Shown here: piece after piece, positions 62,603 through 64,000 of the stretch
How the letters are laid out: each line of letters starts with the position of its first letter
Numbering within the stretch: position 1 is the stretch's first letter
NCBI RefSeq assembly: GCF_003668555.1
Contig: NZ_RCWN01000001.1
Coordinates: 372,001 to 436,000 of the forward strand
DNA length: 64,000 nucleotides
Origin: Notoacmeibacter ruber
GTDB lineage: Bacteria > Pseudomonadota > Alphaproteobacteria > Rhizobiales > Rhizobiaceae
Direction of reading: 5' to 3'
Notes under the pieces: generated by a model
Database searches by the model: none
Told to the model about the DNA's origin: nothing
What the model saw: only the letters and a program-made list of their open reading frames with translations
Program-made: the position numbers and the translations under genes

Positions 62603-64000
62603 ATGACAATAACAGCAAGCCGGCGAAGGCTGGCTGGCGACGTGTATTTGCCGGTTTCCGACTTCGGCCGTGTGACGGAGAAAATCGCGCCTGTCGCGGT
62701 GCCGGGCGCAGCCTCTCCCCGTGCCACGCTTCTGCTCCACCCTGCCGCCCGGCGACCTTTCGAGAAATGCGACCATCGGGACAAGCTCATCATTCGGGTG
62801 CTTATCCGTATGAGTTGGGAGCCTGCCGATTTACGGGATGTGATCCATCTGGCACGGCGCGAGCACGTTACTCTGGAAGAGGCCGTGCTCTCCTCTTCCG
62901 GACTTGAACGTCAGCGCTGGTCCGCGACGCTTGCGGAAGAAAGCGGCCTGCCGCTCGTGGCGGGGATCGACCCGGCAAGGCTCGTCCTCCCATCGGATGA
63001 TATCAATTCGCTCCTCGCCGTCTCTTGGAGCGAGATAGCCGTCGGATATCGTCTGCCTGACGGTCGCTATGTGCGGCTTGTGCCCGATAGTGTCGCTTGT
63101 GCCTTTCGGCTGCCCGGCGAGGGAGAGGACGATGTCTGCATGGTCGCGGGTCCTTCGCTCCGCAAGGCATTGATCGAGCGTTTGGCAGAGCGGATGGACC
63201 GACGCGCCCGACTGGGCCTGTTCTCCAGAACGCCGGAATACTCGGCCCGCCAATTGACCAATGCATGGCAATCCTTCCTGCTTGGCGCCTTCGCCGTCTT
63301 TGCCGCGCTAGGACTGCTCTTTTGGCCTCTCCTGGTCTTGATGACGGTTCATGTCCTGTCTTCTTCCTTCTTTCTCAGTTGCATGGTCCTGCGGATCATG
63401 GCGATTCCGTATGCGGGAACTCGAGAGGTCAGGGTCAACCGTATGGCCGAGGGGGCGGACGTCCCTGTCTATACCGTGCTCGTCGCGCTCTATCGCGAAG
63501 CCGATATGATCGGCCAGCTACTGACAGCGCTCGGTCGCTTGCATTGGCCGCGAGGTCGGCTTGAAATCCGGCTCGTCTGCGAAGCGGATGACCGAGAAAC
63601 GATCGAAGCCATTCACGCCCTTCGCCCGCCTGCCCATGTCGAAGTAATCGAAGTGCCGTCGGGCTTCCCGCGCACCAAGCCCCGAGCTCTTAATTTCGCT
63701 CTCCAGACCTGCCGTGGCGAGTATGTCTGCCTCTACGACGCCGAGGACCGGCCTCATCCCGACCAGTTGATCGAAGCATGGCAGGCATTCCGACAAAGTG
63801 CGCCTGATGTGGCCTGCCTACAGGCGCCGCTGATCGTCACGAATGGTGGCGATCATTGGCTCGCCAGGCAGTTTGCTTTCGAATACGCAGCGCTCTTCAG
63901 GGGCGTGCTGCGTTTTCTGGCAGCCACACGGACCGTGCTTCCGCTTGGCGGGACTTCCAATCATTTTCGACGTTCCGTTCTCGACGAGGTCGGTGGTTGG
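62603..64000 (+). CDS. Family 2 glycosyltransferase with N-terminal MshEN-like domain, 3' end outside window
   Basis: Open to the last base (466 codons visible), start ATG at 62603 after GGGGG. N-terminal hydrophilic part (residues about 60-165) has the pattern of T2SS-ATPase N-terminal (GspE-N/MshEN) domains: VTLEEAVLSSSGLERQRW, then ESGLPLVAGIDPARLVLP. Two membrane helices follow near 222-270, then a GT2 domain from about 290: TVLVALYREADMIGQLL, the DAED metal motif (Asp379-Asp382), and LGGTSNHFRRSVLDEVGGW. Probably makes an exopolysaccharide from a nucleotide sugar. NfrB-like enzymes join a GT2 and an MshEN c-di-GMP-binding domain, though with other domain order. Substrate unknown. Confidence 0.85.
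   Translation, partial: MTITASRRRLAGDVYLPVSDFGRVTEKIAPVAVPGAASPRATLLLHPAARRPFEKCDHRDKLIIRVLIRMSWEPADLRDVIHLARREHVTLEEAVLSSSGLERQRWSATLAEESGLPLVAGIDPARLVLPSDDINSLLAVSWSEIAVGYRLPDGRYVRLVPDSVACAFRLPGEGEDDVCMVAGPSLRKALIERLAERMDRRARLGLFSRTPEYSARQLTNAWQSFLLGAFAVFAALGLLFWPLLVLMTVHVLSSSFFLSCMVLRIMAIPYAGTREVRVNRMAEGADVPVYTVLVALYREADMIGQLLTALGRLHWPRGRLEIRLVCEADDRETIEAIHALRPPAHVEVIEVPSGFPRTKPRALNFALQTCRGEYVCLYDAEDRPHPDQLIEAWQAFRQSAPDVACLQAPLIVTNGGDHWLARQFAFEYAALFRGVLRFLAATRTVLPLGGTSNHFRRSVLDEVGGW

Overview
The window (GC-rich, no mobile elements seen) looks like a chromosome segment of an alphaproteobacterium, most likely Hyphomicrobiales (Rhizobiales). Reasons: complete ccoNOQP (fixNOQP) and ccoGHIS (fixGHIS) sets with TTGAT-N4-ATCAA anaeroboxes, an FnrN-type regulator with the rhizobial cysteine spacing, a PodJ-like polar organiser, a class I lysyl-tRNA synthetase, and a LIG/EXO/LHR/MPE DNA repair gene set.

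Layout. 1-5.0 kb: a run of four overlapping genes (ROK protein cut by the window edge, di-haem cytochrome peroxidase-like protein, secreted FG-GAP/ASPIC protein, glucokinase). 5.05-9.8 kb: a branched-chain amino acid type ABC transporter operon read leftward (livG, livF, binding protein, livH, livM). 10-14.6 kb: ccoGHIS including the tiny ccoS. 14.8-16.3 kb: an alanine/sodium symporter pointing the other way. 16.8-20.3 kb: ccoNOQP including the tiny ccoQ. 20.5-23.1 kb: hemerythrin-like protein, hemN and fnrN. One anaerobox sits between ccoN and the hemerythrin gene and another before ccoG, so this block is a compact low-oxygen respiration and haem regulon with its own regulator.

23.3-26.1 kb: D-amino acid aminotransferase, GH13 alpha-glucosidase, tRNA-Thr(CGU). 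26.3-32.9 kb: a large repeat protein with an N-terminal LEPRILLDAAA motif, a TolC-type outer-membrane lipoprotein and an unrecognised single-pass membrane protein, a probable cell-surface export locus. 32.9-41.6 kb: the DNA-repair quartet (ATP-dependent ligase, MBL-fold exonuclease, Lhr-type helicase, PdeM phosphoesterase), broken up by a secreted unknown protein, a YitT protein and an acyltransferase. 41.7-46.1 kb: outer-membrane beta-barrel protein, DUF3429 protein, TIGR02186 protein, TauE/SafE exporter, ArsC. 46.2-49.8 kb: PodJ-like protein.

50.0-57.7 kb: a MerR regulator followed by a fatty-acid beta-oxidation operon (acyl-CoA dehydrogenase, GST, thiolase, hydratase/dehydrogenase fusion) with a perfect 32-bp palindrome in front, and a DsbA-like isomerase gene with related half-sites. 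Upstream of merR a near-consensus promoter runs straight into an intrinsic terminator. 57.8-64 kb: LexA-like S24 regulator, degenerate thermonuclease-like protein, PHA-system protein, class I LysRS, a periplasmic binding protein and a family 2 glycosyltransferase cut by the window end.

Two real genes, ccoS and ccoQ, are only about 50 codons long and were found by direct translation. Several starts were moved to GTG or TTG codons on ribosome-binding-site or signal-peptide grounds; these are stated entry by entry.
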